From: Platanthera guangdongensis
Taxonomy: Eukaryota > Streptophyta > Magnoliopsida > Asparagales > Orchidaceae
Length of the DNA: 64,000 nucleotides
Assembly: GCA_039583875.1 (NCBI GenBank)
Contig: CM077150.1
Coordinates: 177,572,375-177,636,374, forward strand
Direction: 5' to 3'
The translations under genes were made by a program, and so were the position numbers. Below, piece after piece: positions 33,123-45,594 of the stretch (position 1 is its first letter; the number at the start of each line of letters is the position of its first letter). The notes below the pieces were generated by a model. The model was not told the origin of the DNA and ran no database searches. It saw only the letters and a program-made list of their open reading frames with translations.

Positions 33123-35158
33123 TTAATGAACCTTAGAACCCAAAGTATTCCTAGGTCCTTGGTATTTGTTAGTTTGCATCCTGACAAGACTACCTGCTGG
33201 TTTTCCAACAGCCACTATGCTACTCACTTTGGCACTAGCATTGTGCCAACAGTCCATTGCATAGTGGCCTATCTTGCCACAACACCAACACTCAAACTTA
33301 TTGTACCTTTGCTTAGGTACTGTCTTTGCTGTTTTATCCACAGCTGGCTTGTTGAGTGTTGAGGCTTTGCCCTTGGACTTGAACTTGGACTGAACAGTCC
33401 TTGCAGGTCTAGTAAATCCCAGTCCAGCTTTGCCATTGTGATGAACAAATTCATCAATTAAAGGCAGAACTGACTTAGGTTTAGAAAACCTAGCAACCAA
33501 GTCCTTCTCCTTCTGAAGATTAATCTCCAGACTCTTGATTTGATCATTCTTAAATGATATAGTTCCCATCTGAATCACAGTTATGTGCTTCATCCTGGCT
33601 ATCTCATTGAGCTTTTGATCAAAAGACTTCTCAAAATCAGTTGCCATAGCTTTGAGATTTGCAATTTCCTTTGCCTGACTTTTGGCTAGGGACTTGCTCT
33701 TCTTGTAAGCTTGCAACAATACTTTGTATTCATCTATCAACTGATTAATATCCTCTTCAGACTCAGATACACTCTCATCACTTGATGAAGATGAATCTGA
33801 TTCTGTACTGGCACAAGAAACTGAACTTAAAGTTGAACTTTGTACCTTACTGGGTCCTGGCTGCTCCAGGATTTTGTCACTTTCAGTCAATGCCATTAGC
33901 CCTTGGCACTGACATATATAGACTCCATAATCTGCATGAACTCTTCTTCTTCTTCTTCTTCTTCAGCAAACAGCCCTATATATGCCTCAGCATCTGACTC
34001 AGTTTCTGATGAAGAGATATCTGACAGGGTCTTCTCCTTTTTGGCAACAAATGACGTTTCTTTCTTGCCTTTGAAATGAGTCTTCTTCTTGTCACTAGAC
34101 TCCTTTCTCTTTTCTGGACAATCTGCAATAACATGGCCTTGTCTATTGCAGTAATATCACACAATTTTTGATAGTGTAGCTTTGCTAGACTTTGACTTTT
34201 TCTTGTCTTTCTTTGAAGACCTCTTTTTATGATAAGAGTCTTCCTTTCCCTGTGAAGTAGATGACCTTGACCTCCACTGTTTCTTTTTTAAGAATTTCTG
34301 AAAATGTCTTGTGAAGGCAGCAAAGTCCTCATCACTTTCACTGCTTTCAGATTTTGTGCTGACTGACTCATCTGATTCCGAATCAGCTGCTTTTGAAGGT
34401 GGAGAAGGTGACTTACATCTGTACTTTTTGGGGGCTTCTGTCTTGAAGGCCACTGTCCTTTCCTTATGTTCAATTCTTATTGATTTCTCCTCTTCTTTCC
34501 TCACTGTCAACTGCATTTCATAAGACAACAGTTTGCCAAACAGTGTAGGTGGAGGAATTTCTGCCAACTTAGCCATTTCTCTAATGGCACAGATCTTGGT
34601 GTCCCAATATTTTGTTAGGGACCTTAGAAACTTGTCATTGAGTTCATAATTACTGAACTCACTGCCATAGGACATGAGTTCATTCACTATCCTGTAGAAC
34701 GTTTTATAGTACTCAGTTATGCTATCACCCTTTCCTTGTCTAAAACTTTCATACTCTTGATTTAGCAAGGATTTTCTGTCTTGCCTAACTTCTTCAGAAC
34801 CTTCCATATACACAATAAGGGTATCCCACATCTCTTTGGATGTCTTACAGTGTATTAGATTCTGAAAAGTTGCATCATCTATGACACTCACTATAATGTT
34901 TTGAGCCCTTTTGTCCATGGTGGCTAGGACAATCTCATCCTTTGTCATTTCAGAGAAATCCTTTGGTGTTCTCTGATTAGCATCTAGGACTGACACCTTC
35001 ATGGGCACATATGGCCCTTCCTTCACTGTGATATAAATCCTAGGGTCTGAAGCTTCCATAAAGAGTCTCACACTTTCCTTCCAGATCCCAAAGATTTCTT
35101 TCCTACATATAGGTAGCTTCATGGATCCCAATTCCTTGTGATTTTCAGTGGAACCCAT
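33123..35158 (-). pseudogene. gag: Element B gag
   Basis: Starts at ATG 35158 (MGSTENHKELGS). The capsid region is intact to TGA 34159-34157, which replaces the first cysteine of the first zinc knuckle. A small deletion near 33912 (about 13 bp against A) shifts the frame. The coiled-coil segment and second knuckle CWCCGKIGHYAMDC (near 33290-33247) are intact. It ends at the TAA also found in A. Confidence 0.9.
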
Positions 35159-35246
35159 AGTTCTTGATTTTCTTGAATCTGTAATTGACTTAACCTGAAT
35201 CTGCCAACAGGATCTCCTCAGACTGTTAGTCCTTTTTGAGTAACCT

Positions 35247-35259
35247 GGCTCTGATACCA
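35247..35259 (-). promoter_or_regulatory. Primer-binding site of element B
   Basis: Minus-strand TGGTATCAGAGCC, a perfect initiator-Met match, 2 bp inside the LTR. Confidence 0.92.
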
Positions 35260-35261
35260 CT

Positions 35262-37512
35262 TGAAAGATATTGTACCTAAACACCTAGAGGGGGGGGGGG
35301 TGAATAGGTGACTTGAATCTTTTTAACTTTTTAGGCAGCAAACAGATAATATCACAGAATTCTATCTACTATATCACAGCACATATGCAACAATCACAGC
35401 CAACAACAATCACACAGTAGACGCAGAGTTTTATAGTGGTTCCCCAAGCTTTGGGTACATCCACTTTCCCCCTTCGCCTATCTAGTAGTGTACTAGATTC
35501 GGCCAAACTCCTCCACTATCTCAGAACCCAATTCAGGCTCCTACACCTCAGGCCCAAGGCCCTACAACTCAGCTTTTCCACAAAGCCTACACTCAGCCAC
35601 AAAGGCCTACACTCAGCCACAAAGGCCTACACTTATCCACCAAGGCCTACACTCAGCCACCAAGGCCTACACTCAGAGATTTAACTCTCCTACCCTCAGC
35701 CTTTATAATTGCAGGCTTACAATCTCATATCCCTAAGGATCCTACAAGTTATAATGAATACAAAATGTATAAACTCAACAACTTAGATGAAAGAGAGATA
35801 AGTTGTGAGATTCTTGATGAGTTCTTGGAAGAACTCAGCTGAAATCAATCTGACTTGGCTTTCTTCAAAGCTTCTTGAAAGTAGAACACAATAAGAATTA
35901 TTCCTCTATAGTTGATCCTTGATCTCTGCTTCTTAAGATTCAGACCAATCTGAATCCTTCTTCTTAGCTGGGTTCCAACAGCTGATTTCTTGGATGAAGC
36001 TCTCTCTCTCTCTCCAACTTCTTAGATCTTCACTTGATAGATAGATCTTCTTTAGACAATCACTTGATCTGAACTTTTTCTTCTTCAACAACAGTTTTTG
36101 TAGACTGTATAAGCCTATTTATAGGCCTTCTTCATGGTAACCGGCTGGTCCGGTCCATAACTGAATTCTGACAACTCTGACAGGTGCTGTAGACCGGCTG
36201 GAATGGCAGCTGTCAAGTCATCCAGTCAGTTTTTGAAGATTCTGTAACTGTCTGCAAGTGTCGAGACTTTCTGTCTTAAAGTGTCGACACTTATAGACCA
36301 AGTGTCGACACATGTTGTCTAAGTGTCGACACTAGCCTACAAGGTGTCGACACAACTCCTTGTGTTGTAGATTTTGTATCTCGACACTACTTCTTCTTCA
36401 TGTGTCGACACTGAAATTGAGTGTCGACACAAGTATTTGTACTTCAGTATCTTGCTGAATTTTTCTAAGTGTCGACACAACACCTTTGTGTCGACACATC
36501 TTCATGTGTTGAATCTGTTAAGTGTCGACACTGCTTCTTGGTGTCGACACATGTCTTCAGTGTTGATACTTGTTGAGTGTCGACACATTGCTCTGGGTGT
36601 CGACACTTTCTTCTTCTGCCGAGACTCTGGCTGAGTGTCGACACAACTCCTTAGTGTTGACACTTGTACTTAGAATATTTTGTTGAACTTTGCTGATCTT
36701 TGCTAAGTGTCGACACAGCTCCTTGTGTCGACACTTTCTTCAAGTGTTGAGTCTTCAGCTAAGTGTCGACACATTGTTCTGGGTGTCGACACTTACTTCC
36801 AGTGTTGACTCTTCTGCTAAGTGTCGACACATTGTTCTGGGTGTCGACACTTACTTCAAGTGTTGACTCTTCTGTTGAGTGTCGACACATTGTTCTGGGT
36901 GTCGACACTTACTTCAAGTGTTGACTCTTCAGTTGAGTGTCGACACATTGTTCTGGGTGTCGACACTTACTTCAAGTGTTGACTCTTTAGTTGAGTGTCG
37001 ACACATTATTCTGGGTGTCGACACTTACTTCAAGTGTTGACTCTTCAGTTGAGTGTCGACACATTGTTCTGGGTGTCGACACTTGTACTTAGTTTATGCT
37101 GACTTTTGCTGAGTGTCGACACATCTTCAAGTGTCGACACTTTCTGGTGTAGACACTGTTTTTCTGGGTGTCGACACAACTGCTAAGTGTCGACACAGCT
37201 TCACTGTCTTTTCTTCACTGAGTGTCGACACAGCTCCTTGTGTCGACACTTTCTGTCTGGTGTCGACTCAGCATCCCTGGTGTCGACACAATGACTCCCA
37301 GTGTCGACACTACTTGCCTGGGTGTCGATACAAGTCTGTGTCGACACTTTCCCTCTGGGTGTCGACACATGGACTTAGAAACTTTTCTTCTTTCCTGTAA
37401 ATACTTAGCCTGCACAAGTAAACTCAAAACACATCAAACACATTTTGATGTATATCATTGAGTTGGGTGAGGCTTCTTCAAATCAGGTACATTTGAACCA
37501 ATGTACCCAACA
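35262..37512 (-). repeat. 5' LTR of element B
   Basis: It is 2251 bp, with single-copy arrangement of the region duplicated in the 3' LTR. Core promoter box at 35428-35445. Confidence 0.94.
36255..37372. repeat. GTGTCGACAC array in B 5' LTR
   Basis: Dense decamer array, including about six copies of the roughly 62-bp higher-order unit (36757-37085). Compared with the 3' LTR, some units differ only at the central CpG. Confidence 0.93.
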
Positions 37513-37517
37513 ATCGT

Positions 37518-39780
37518 CCTCCAGACCGCAGTGTAAAACAACCCACTGGCCCCTCTAACTCTCACAACCGCCTGGTGTACCGTACTACCATCGGTGTGAC
37601 GAACGGCCAGTACCGCATGCCCCGCCACGATATTTATGCACATGCAAGTATTTCATTCCGAGCCTCCCGCTCGCAGGACCAAACCCGTCCTGAATCCCTC
37701 AAACCCAAAACCTGGGTGAGAACGCACATTAGTGCCTTTATACCAACTCCCTCAAACCCCAAAACGGGTGAGAACGCACATTAGTGCCTTTATACCAACT
37801 CCCTCCAACCCTAAACGAGTGAGCATATATCATGAATCTCTCCAACCCTACACGGGCGAGAAGGTACAACAATGTCCTAACCTATTAGACTACTCTTGTC
37901 TACTGGTTATTATACTTAGAGATTTAAGGTTAATCCCAGGACTGCCCCCGGTATTCCCTGTGAAGGGCTCTCAAGGGGCACTAGGAACTGTGTTGGGATT
38001 ACGCCCAGCGTTCCCTTTCGCAAGGATATTTATTTTAGTTGATGGCTACCCATGTCTCTCCCCAGCTCTCTTTATTGCTCTAGTACAACCCTAGTGACTT
38101 AAGGTGTTACCGGGAAACCGACGGTCTTCCGTCGACCCCCACTCCAGTTGCTAACTAAGACTTGCACTTTTGATCCCTCACTAAGACAATTCTACCCACC
38201 AGGGTTATTCATGTTGAACTCTCTTATTTCTGCCGATAATCAATCCCCTGGTAACCCCTAAGGCAAGACCTATTTATGTTATATGCAGACCATGTCCTAT
38301 TATTACCCTAAAAATGTGATCTTCCAAACCTCAACGCATCTTGCCCCTAAATATTTATCCTAGGGTGGTATGGACTAAGGGAACTACCCTATGAATTCTC
38401 ATAATTTTCCTTGGCCAAATAATCCTTTAATTAAATCTTTTAAATTAATTACTAGGTCACTTTACACATGAAGTAGTATGATTTAACATCCACTGACCTA
38501 GGTAATTTTTCCTGAGTTGTATAATGATAAAATATTGCTGTCTACAGAGTTTAATAATTTTCATTTAATTATTTATTCCCATTTCTTATTTAATACCAAA
38601 TTCACATAAATTCCATTTTCCAAATGAAGTATAGGCAATATGTAATCCAAAATTCCAGGAAAATTACAGAACATTTAAAACACTAATTTATGACTATTGG
38701 CAGAGTCTCATCAATTTGTATTGAGTAATGGCCTATAGAATTCCATTATAACATATTTACCCAAAATGCCATTGTATTAATTTAACAACTAAAAATACAT
38801 CCATAAATTCTGAGGAATTTATACAAAACTAATAATACCATTTTATAGCATTAGAATAAATTCCAAATTTTTTTTTGAGGTGCATATCCATCATTTCAAG
38901 AATTAAAGGAAATAAAGGTAAAATGGGCAATTTGAGATATCTAATCCAAAAGCTCTTCAAAACAGAGGGATTATATTTTTCCTAAGTCAAATGTAACCTT
39001 ATCTATACCTTGGCAAAGTTTTAGGATTTGTGCTTGAGGAAAACCTATTTTCCAATCTTATTTCCAAAATAGCTATATTTAAAATAAATTCCAATAAATG
39101 GAATTTTTGATTCCAAAATTCCATGATTAATTTGAGGGATGAAATTTACCCTAATGAACCACTGTAAATAATTCCAAGATCTTTGCATGCCATCATTAGG
39201 CTGAATACACCATATTTGAATTTTGCTATTCGCACACCAAGGCAAAACATGAACTAACACATGCAAGTGGATTCTCCAACATGCAGTGAACCCAAGGTGC
39301 TGAAATTTTTATCATGCACCAAGGATGTCCCCATTGATCTACCACCAAGATTTGGGGCCATGGGGAGGTATAAAACTCCATATATTTCACTTATTTATAT
39401 TTTGATAATTTGGCAAAAACTATAGGAAAAGTTTCTCCACAAATTCCTAATTTTTGGCAGGGGCTAAGTATGTCCTAATCATGCATGTGCCCAAAATGTG
39501 GGGCCATGGTGACTACTGGTTTGACCTGGGCATCCAAATGAATTTCTGCCCTACTCTAGGACCAGTCCTAGGCGAAATGCCCTACAGGACTTTACACTAC
39601 ACCAAATCACACCTTTAAGGTGGCAAATTAAAGATAAGACCATCAGCTACAATTTACATTGAGAGACTAAGTTCTGGAACTGCCTCTAAGAGGCCTAAAA
39701 ACAACATGCAAAATAGCTGTAATTATGTGACAGGAATTTACTATTCATTACATTTAATTAAATCATATAATTAGATTTGC
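37518..39780 (-). repeat. F, middle part: AT-rich LTR sequence
   Basis: No gene found in about 2.2 kb. The first 700 bp hold three tandem-like phrases (GGTGAGAACGCACATTAGTG and close copies, 37714-37850), the rest is AT-rich with no motif I recognise. Confidence 0.6.
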
Positions 39781-41300
39781 ACGAATCTTAAAGCCTAAAC
39801 CGACGGAATCGGTTCATCTTCCCCAATGGATTGACGGCTGCGATTGAGTTTTCCTGGGTGATGTTGGCTGGCGATTTCCGGCCAGCTGAGCCACCACCAC
39901 CGCCGGCGGATATCGCCACCACCTTCGTTAAGGTGGGGGCTAGCGTTTCCCGACGGTGGGGCCGCCGGAGTTGGCTCCTCCCTGGCGAACCCGAGCCCGG
40001 ATCGCGGAGTTAGCAAGAAGAACACATGCAAAAAGCCCGGCGAGACATACATTTCACCAAAACCCAACACCGGGAGAGCAGAGACAGTCCAAGAACAAAA
40101 AACAAGCCGCGCGGACTTCAACAAGCCGCCTTACCTCTCATGCCAGCAGACCGCAACCCAAGCCGCGCGGACTCACCCTTATTCCAATGCTTAGGCCGAT
40201 CGACCGCGAGGTCGCCTAGCCCGATATCTCCCTACATGGATCGCCAAAGAGAAGACCGCCTGGTCGCTAGACCTGCTGTTTACCGCCTGTTGCTTAGCCG
40301 CAGAGTCCGCACTGTCCCTGAGTACAAGGTAGATCCGCACAACCTGTCAACTCTCAATCCGCGCGGACACCAAGGTGAAACGAACCTGAGGTTCTCCTTT
40401 TTTTTCTGATTGGGGTGGCTGCGATGGTCAGGCCGGCACCGGTAGAACAAGTGTGTCCGTGGTGTGTAGGTGCGCCGGCCGGAGATAGCCGGACTCCACG
40501 CCGTGTCCGCCATTCTGCGGACAAGGCATCAGAAAACCCGAGCCCGCAGCCTTCTGCCAGACTCATTCTGTCCGCATGATCCTCAGCCACTCGATTAGCA
40601 GACACGCCAATCCACTCAGCAGACTCCAGTCCGCAACTATCCATCCTGACAAGCTAAACCGGACTCAGCAGACTCTGGCTCCAGTCCGCACGCTGCACAA
40701 GCAATTCTCCAGTCCGTATTTCCCAAGCTAGCAAACAAGGCAACAGCACTTCTACTACGCTTGGCGGACTGAGAAACCAGCCCGCGCTCCACTGCGCGAT
40801 CTCCCCGGACTGAGCCATCCTGGACTTGGTTCAGATCACACCAAGTCCAGTCTATTGGCCGCAAGGGCCAGTCCGCACTTACTGGCGGACACTGGATCTA
40901 GCCTGCCATACCAGGCGACCTCCAGTTTCTGTCCGCGCTGACCGGCGGTCTCCGCGGCTTCCCGCTGCACCAGAGCAAGACCAAGGCAACTGCCAAACTG
41001 GTCTGCCGAGCTCTAGTTCTTCAGTCCGCTTCATGCCGGACTCCGCGGATAACAATTCTATCCGCCCGGTTACTTCCTGGGAGTCAACCGCCTGCTGAGC
41101 ATACACTGGCCTGTCAGACTGCCGCTGCTGTCCGCGTAGTCCGCGCGAACAGACCGCCCAGGCCGCCACAGAGCAAACCGCCTGCAACATCCCTACCGAC
41201 CTAGCAGTCCGCGTAGTCCGCGCTGATAGGTTTCCCAAGCCTTCCATTCATCAACTTTCACTTCACAGAATTCAACAGGCTCCTCCGGCGAACCCGAGCA
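39781..41300. repeat. F, GC-rich zone rich in GCGGAC/GTCCGC
   Basis: More than thirty copies of GCGGAC or GTCCGC in both orientations, including self-complementary TCCGCGCGGA. Short phrases such as GCGGACTGAGAAACC recall J near 9900-10050. ORFs here are high-GC artefacts. It may be a separate old insertion, since GGCGAACCCGAGC occurs on both sides (39983 and 41287). Confidence 0.6.
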
Positions 41301-42202
41301 AGAAGAAAAAAGCCCGGATTTCTCCATTTTCCTCTCATGAGATATATCTCACTTAGAGGGAGCTCTGGTTTGAGCTTTGTTTGCTCCGCCACATGGAGAT
41401 ACCAGGGAGCTCGGTTTGAGCTTTGTTTGCTCCGCCCCAGCTGCCAAGTGGCACACAGCCCCGGTTTTCTGCTGGAAATGGAGAGGGGAGGTCCGGAAAT
41501 GGAGAGGGGAGGTTGGCCACCTGGTTTTGGGCAGATAAAACCAGCTGATGGGGTGGCCATGTGGCCACCATTCCCTTCCTTTCCATTTCTCTCTCCTCCT
41601 TCCCTCAAAATCCCAATTTTACCCCCTTGCATGTATTCTCTCTCCTGATTTAGAGGGGTAGGACTGGTCTTGTTCACTTGGGCTGGCCATGGGCCAATTT
41701 TGGTGGGCTTGGTCCAATGGAAGATGGCTTGGTCTTCATTTCACTCCTTTAGGTCAATTTGTTGACTTGTTGACTTGGGGAGTTGACTTGGTCAACCATG
41801 GTGGGTGGGCTGACCCTACTTGGTGGAAATGGGTCTAGTGGCACCACCCAACTTGGGTTGGGTCAAGGGGGTGCCCTACTTAGGCTAATTGGGCTTATGA
41901 GTGTGGGTTTGACCAAATTAAGCCCAAGGTTGACTTTGGTCAATTTGGGTCAAAGTGTTGACCTAGTGATATGCCCTAGGGTCCACTTAGATTGTTTTTA
42001 GGGTTAGGGCAATGTGGTGGGGTCATGGTGTGGCTAAGGTCCCCACTTAGGCTAGTTTGAACTAGTTTGACTATGGTCCTATAGTGGGCCCCACATGGCT
42101 ACCACCCACTACCTAGGGTCAAACATAGTTGGTCTCCTTAAATCTCACCCATGCCTAACCCAATCTAAGTTGAGGGGTCCAGAAGTAACATGGGATGTTA
42201 CA
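41301..42202 (-). repeat. F, LTR 5' part with TTGAC cluster
   Basis: No gene. At 41750-41965 there are at least seven TTGAC/GTCAA cores, including the palindrome GTTGACTTGGTCAAC. TTGAC is the W-box core bound by WRKY factors. LTR terminus at 42202. Confidence 0.6.
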
Positions 42203-42207
42203 ATAAC

Positions 42208-42404
42208 TATGGCGCACGGGATCCCAACTATCGCGATCATGTGTGTTGGTCGCCCCACTTCCGTCACCTAACACTGCAAGACTCAGCGACGGCCAACCCT
42301 GCTAGGGCCGGCCTCCTTCCTCAGCCTCCCTAGCAGGAGTCGGTCATCCTTAGGCCACCCGATGATGGGTGGCCTCGGTCGCGGCCGATCCCGGCCACAG
42401 CCGG
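42208..42404. other. Host spacer between F and C1
   Basis: GC-rich sequence with a small inverted pair (GCTAGGGCCGGCC / GGCCGATCCCGGCC). Nothing else recognised. Confidence 0.5.
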
Positions 42405-42604
42405 TGTTGGGTATATTGACCACAATGTCCTTGATTTGAAAAAGGCTCACAAGTCAATAATATACATAAACCTGTATTTGATATATGTCTAAGTTCACAT
42501 GTGCAGGATATTGGTAATTAAGTGATTAGACAGACAAAGAGTATCAGACGTTTGGCTGGAAATAAGTCAGCATGGTCAAGGAAGACATGAAATTGACTAA
42601 GTAC

Positions 42605-43110
42605 AAAAGCATTGAGTGAATACACATCACTCAACGCCAAAGGCCAAAAAGCGTTGATAGTTTAACTCTCACTCAAAGCCTCTGTGAAGAAGCTCTTAAA
42701 TCTGGCTAAGTACAAAAGTGTAGAGCGAAGTATTTACACTCGACGTCTTCTCAAAAAAGGTTGCTAAGCACAAAAGATTGAGTGAACGACTTACACTCGA
42801 CACCATCTCAGTAAAATTAGTCTAAGTACAAAACCGTCGCGTGAAGGACTTTCACTCGACGCCTTCTCAGGCAACTCTGGTTAAGTACAAATGTGTTGAG
42901 TGAAGGACTTACACTCAACGCCATCTCAGTAAAAGTGTTAAAGGACAAAAGCGTCGAGTGAAGAACCTTCACTCAATGCCTCAACATTAGACAGAATTTA
43001 GGTAAGTACAAAAGCGTCGAATGAAGGTCATTCACTCAATGCTTTTAGAGTTAACTTTCAAAGCTCTAATTCGTCGAGACATATAGAATCTCTCAATGCC
43101 TATAGAGATT
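42605..43110. repeat. Hairpin array in C1 LTR
   Basis: Seven or eight units about 60 bp apart. Each starts CTAAGTACAAAA and holds GCGTCGAGTGAAG, a loop of a few bases, and CACTCGACGCC, that is, an inverted repeat with 10-12 bp arms. Units vary at the CpG positions. Confidence 0.9.
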
Positions 43111-44046
43111 CAGAAATTATTCTATGTCATTAACACCGTGTCAAGTCTGCTTACGTCATTCTTAATTCAAATCGACGCAAATCACACATTAAAATACAGA
43201 GTTCTCGTATTGATCGGACAATACTATCATGGGATAAACCGACAATTAAAGTCAGGCACGCCTCTTTCCTAAGTGGGATATAATTGTTGTAGATACCAAT
43301 GTATAAAAGCGAAGTGGGTGACATTTTTACAAGAACTTTTGCCAATCTTTCTAAACCCTAGTCTCACAAAAGTCGGCAAGCAAAGCAGATCTCATTTCTG
43401 GTTGTCTTCAAGCTTGCTATATAGAAATGCTATCTTTCTTAAGCTTGAAGAAGACGAAGAAGAGATCTGCAAGGATTCAACACAGTACATGTTGAATCAA
43501 ATCTGAAGAATCATCTTCCTGTAGCTGTGTTGAAGAAGGGCTATCTGTTGATTCAACCAAAGTAGAAGACTCAAAAATTTTCTTTTGAGTCTGATTTCAC
43601 AAACATTTATTTTTTCTTGTAGGATCTCACTAAGATCTGAGTGTAGCACTATTTTATAAAGGTTGAGTATAGGACTATGATCAGTCTGAGTGGTAGGAGT
43701 GTGAAGCACTCTGAGTTGTAGGGTCATGGGAAGGATCTGAGGTAAGGTTTTTGCTTGAGGTATGATCTTTGTGAAGATCTGAGGTAGGAGACCAGCTGGG
43801 TCTCTAAGATGTATGAGTTGGAAGACTCTGAGTTGTAGGGCTTTCAATCCTGAGGTATGAGACAGATATTGTCTCTGAGGTAGGACAATGAGAAGTCTAA
43901 GCGGTAGGAGTGGAGAGCACTCTGAGTTGTAAGATCCTGAGAGGGATCTGATGTGTAAGATCTATTTGATTTATGTACTGAAGGAGTTTGTCGAATCTAG
44001 CTCACTGCTAGATAGGTGAAGGAGGAAAGTGAATGTACTCTAGATA

Positions 44047-44063
44047 GGGGAACCACTATAAAA
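44047..44063 (+). promoter_or_regulatory. Core promoter box of C1 LTR
   Basis: GGGGAACCACTATAAAA, same as in A and B although the arrays differ. Confidence 0.7.
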
Positions 44064-44205
44064 TTCTGTGTGTTGTATGTGTTCTGGAAAGCTAACCTAC
44101 TAACATAAACACACAATAAGATCATTCCTTAAAAGACTTAAAAGATTCAAAAAGAAACATATTCACCCCCTCTAGGTGTTTAGCTACCCTTAAAAGATTT
44201 TCAAG

Positions 44206-44216
44206 TGGTATCAAAG
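44206..44216 (+). promoter_or_regulatory. Primer-binding site of C1
   Basis: TGGTATCAAAG, 2 bp after the LTR end. Confidence 0.85.
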
Positions 44217-44283
44217 TGAGGTTATTCAATAAAGACCTAACAGTTTGAACTAGATATCCAATGGTAGAAGAAGTATATCATCA

Positions 44284-45420
44284 TGACTTCTAATTAGAAC
44301 CACAAATAGCTCAATTCCATGAAGCTTCCAGTATGCAAAAAATAAAACTTTGGAATATGGAAGGAAATGGTGAGGTTGTTCATGGAAGCCTCAGACCCTT
44401 GAATCTTTATGACAGTAGAAGAGGGACCTTTCACTCCTATAAAGGTCTCAACTATTGATGCCAACAACAAGACTCCAAAGAAATATTCAAAAATACAAAA
44501 AGATGAGGTCGTACTGGACACTATGGACAAGAGGGCCCAAAACATCATAGTGATTGTCATTGATGACTCAATCTTTCAAAATCTTGTTCACTACAAGACT
44601 GCAAAGGAGATGTGTGACACTCTGATAGTGTACATGGAGGGGACTGGGGAAGTAAGGGATAACATAAAATATCTTCTTAACTAATAGTATGAGGCTTTTA
44701 AACAAGGCAAGAAGGATTCTATAACAGAGTGCTATGAGAAGTTTTTCAAATTATGAACAATCTAATAACTTATGGCAGACAGTTATCCAATTATGAGTTG
44801 AATGATAAGTTCTGAGATCACTCAACAAAAAGTGAGACATCAAGATTTGTGCCATAAGGGAGGTAGGCAACTTGGCCAACACACTGCCACAGAATCTCTT
44901 TTGCAAGTTGCTATCACATGAACTTCAGCCGAACTACAGAAAGGCTGAAGTGGATGTTGCCAAGTCTCTCCACAGAGAAAAGAACATTGCTTTCAAAGCT
45001 GAAACATCCAGGAAGAGCAGGGAGAAGACTACTTCTCCCTCAAGGAGGGTTGTTGAGTCAGAAAGTTTAGATCCCAGCATATTAGGAGAAGAACTGTCTG
45101 ATGGAGAACTAATCTTGTTTTCCTAGCTATTTAAAAAGATGATGAACAGAAGAAGGCAGTAAAAGAATAAGGGTTCATCTAGCTCTAGCTCAAGGAAACC
45201 ACAAGCCAACCTTGAAAAGTCCAGAAAAGACCCCATTGGGGATATGTATGAATCTAAACAGAAAAAACACTTTAAAATCGATGTGGTTTGTTACTACTGC
45301 AATAGGTCAGGCCATGTCATTGTTGATTGTCTTGTTAAAAGAAAAGAGAGAAGGATGTCTAATGATAAGAGATATCATAAAGACAAAAAGGTGGACAAGG
45401 GCTTCTTAACTAAGAATAAG
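44284..45420 (+). pseudogene. C1 gag remnant
   Basis: Starts near ATG 44284. It matches A gag through capsid blocks (FGIWKEMVRLFMEASDP, MDKRAQNIIV, VYMEGTGEVRD) and the first CCHC knuckle CYYCNRSGHVIVDC near 45293-45334. There are several stops (44296, 44308, about 44402, 44684) and frameshifts, so it is long dead. The coding trace ends at 45420. Confidence 0.85.
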
Positions 45421-45594
45421 TAATTATTGTGTCCATTGTTCCCAATATCCCTAATTTGTGAGAAGTCAAACAGGTCCATGTCACACACATAAACTGTATT
45501 TGATGTGTATTTGAGGTCTTGAGTGCAGGTTAGTTCATATCACATTGATTGGACAAGTGAACATAACAATTGGTTGCTTGACATAGCAAAAATC

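Larger units (their letters stand above)
23641..37512 (-). mobile_element. Element B: complete Sirevirus-like Ty1/copia element with ORF3
   Basis: TSD ATCGT flanks it exactly (23636-23640, 37513-37517). Minus-strand order: 5' LTR (35262-37512), PBS, gag, protease, integrase, RT, RNase H, palindrome spacer with TATA box, ORF3, PPT, 3' LTR (23641-26289). It is closely related to A along its whole length. The two LTRs match closely, except for an inverted duplication in the 3' LTR, so insertion was fairly recent. Gag-pol has two frameshifts and several stops. Confidence 0.95.
22461..42202 (-). mobile_element. Element F: very long gypsy-type LTR split by element B
   Basis: Ends are TGTAAGACCC (22461) and GATGTTACA (42202) with TSD ATAAC on both sides (22456-22460, 42203-42207). 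Removing B and one B TSD leaves about 5.86 kb with no recognisable gag or pol, no PBS and no second LTR. It reads as a solo LTR in minus orientation, same family as G, possibly containing other old insertions. The sequence TGTAACATCCC at its start fits Tekay/Del-type gypsy LTRs. Confidence 0.75.
42405..44203 (+). repeat. LTR of element C1
   Basis: Starts TGTTGGGTAT, ends TTTTCA, 1799 bp. It holds the hairpin array, the shared core promoter box, GATAGGTGAAGG and the CACCCCC run near the end seen in A and B. Confidence 0.85.
42405..45427 (+). mobile_element. Element C1: 5' part of a Sirevirus-like copia element
   Basis: LTR, PBS and a broken gag are present; protease and everything downstream are missing because C2 begins at about 45428. 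The family is related to A/B but has its own LTR array. Confidence 0.8.

Noticed and set aside
40026..41677. Several 75-140 codon ORFs in F
   Set aside because: High-GC overlapping frames on both strands with no domain; typical of non-coding GC-rich DNA.
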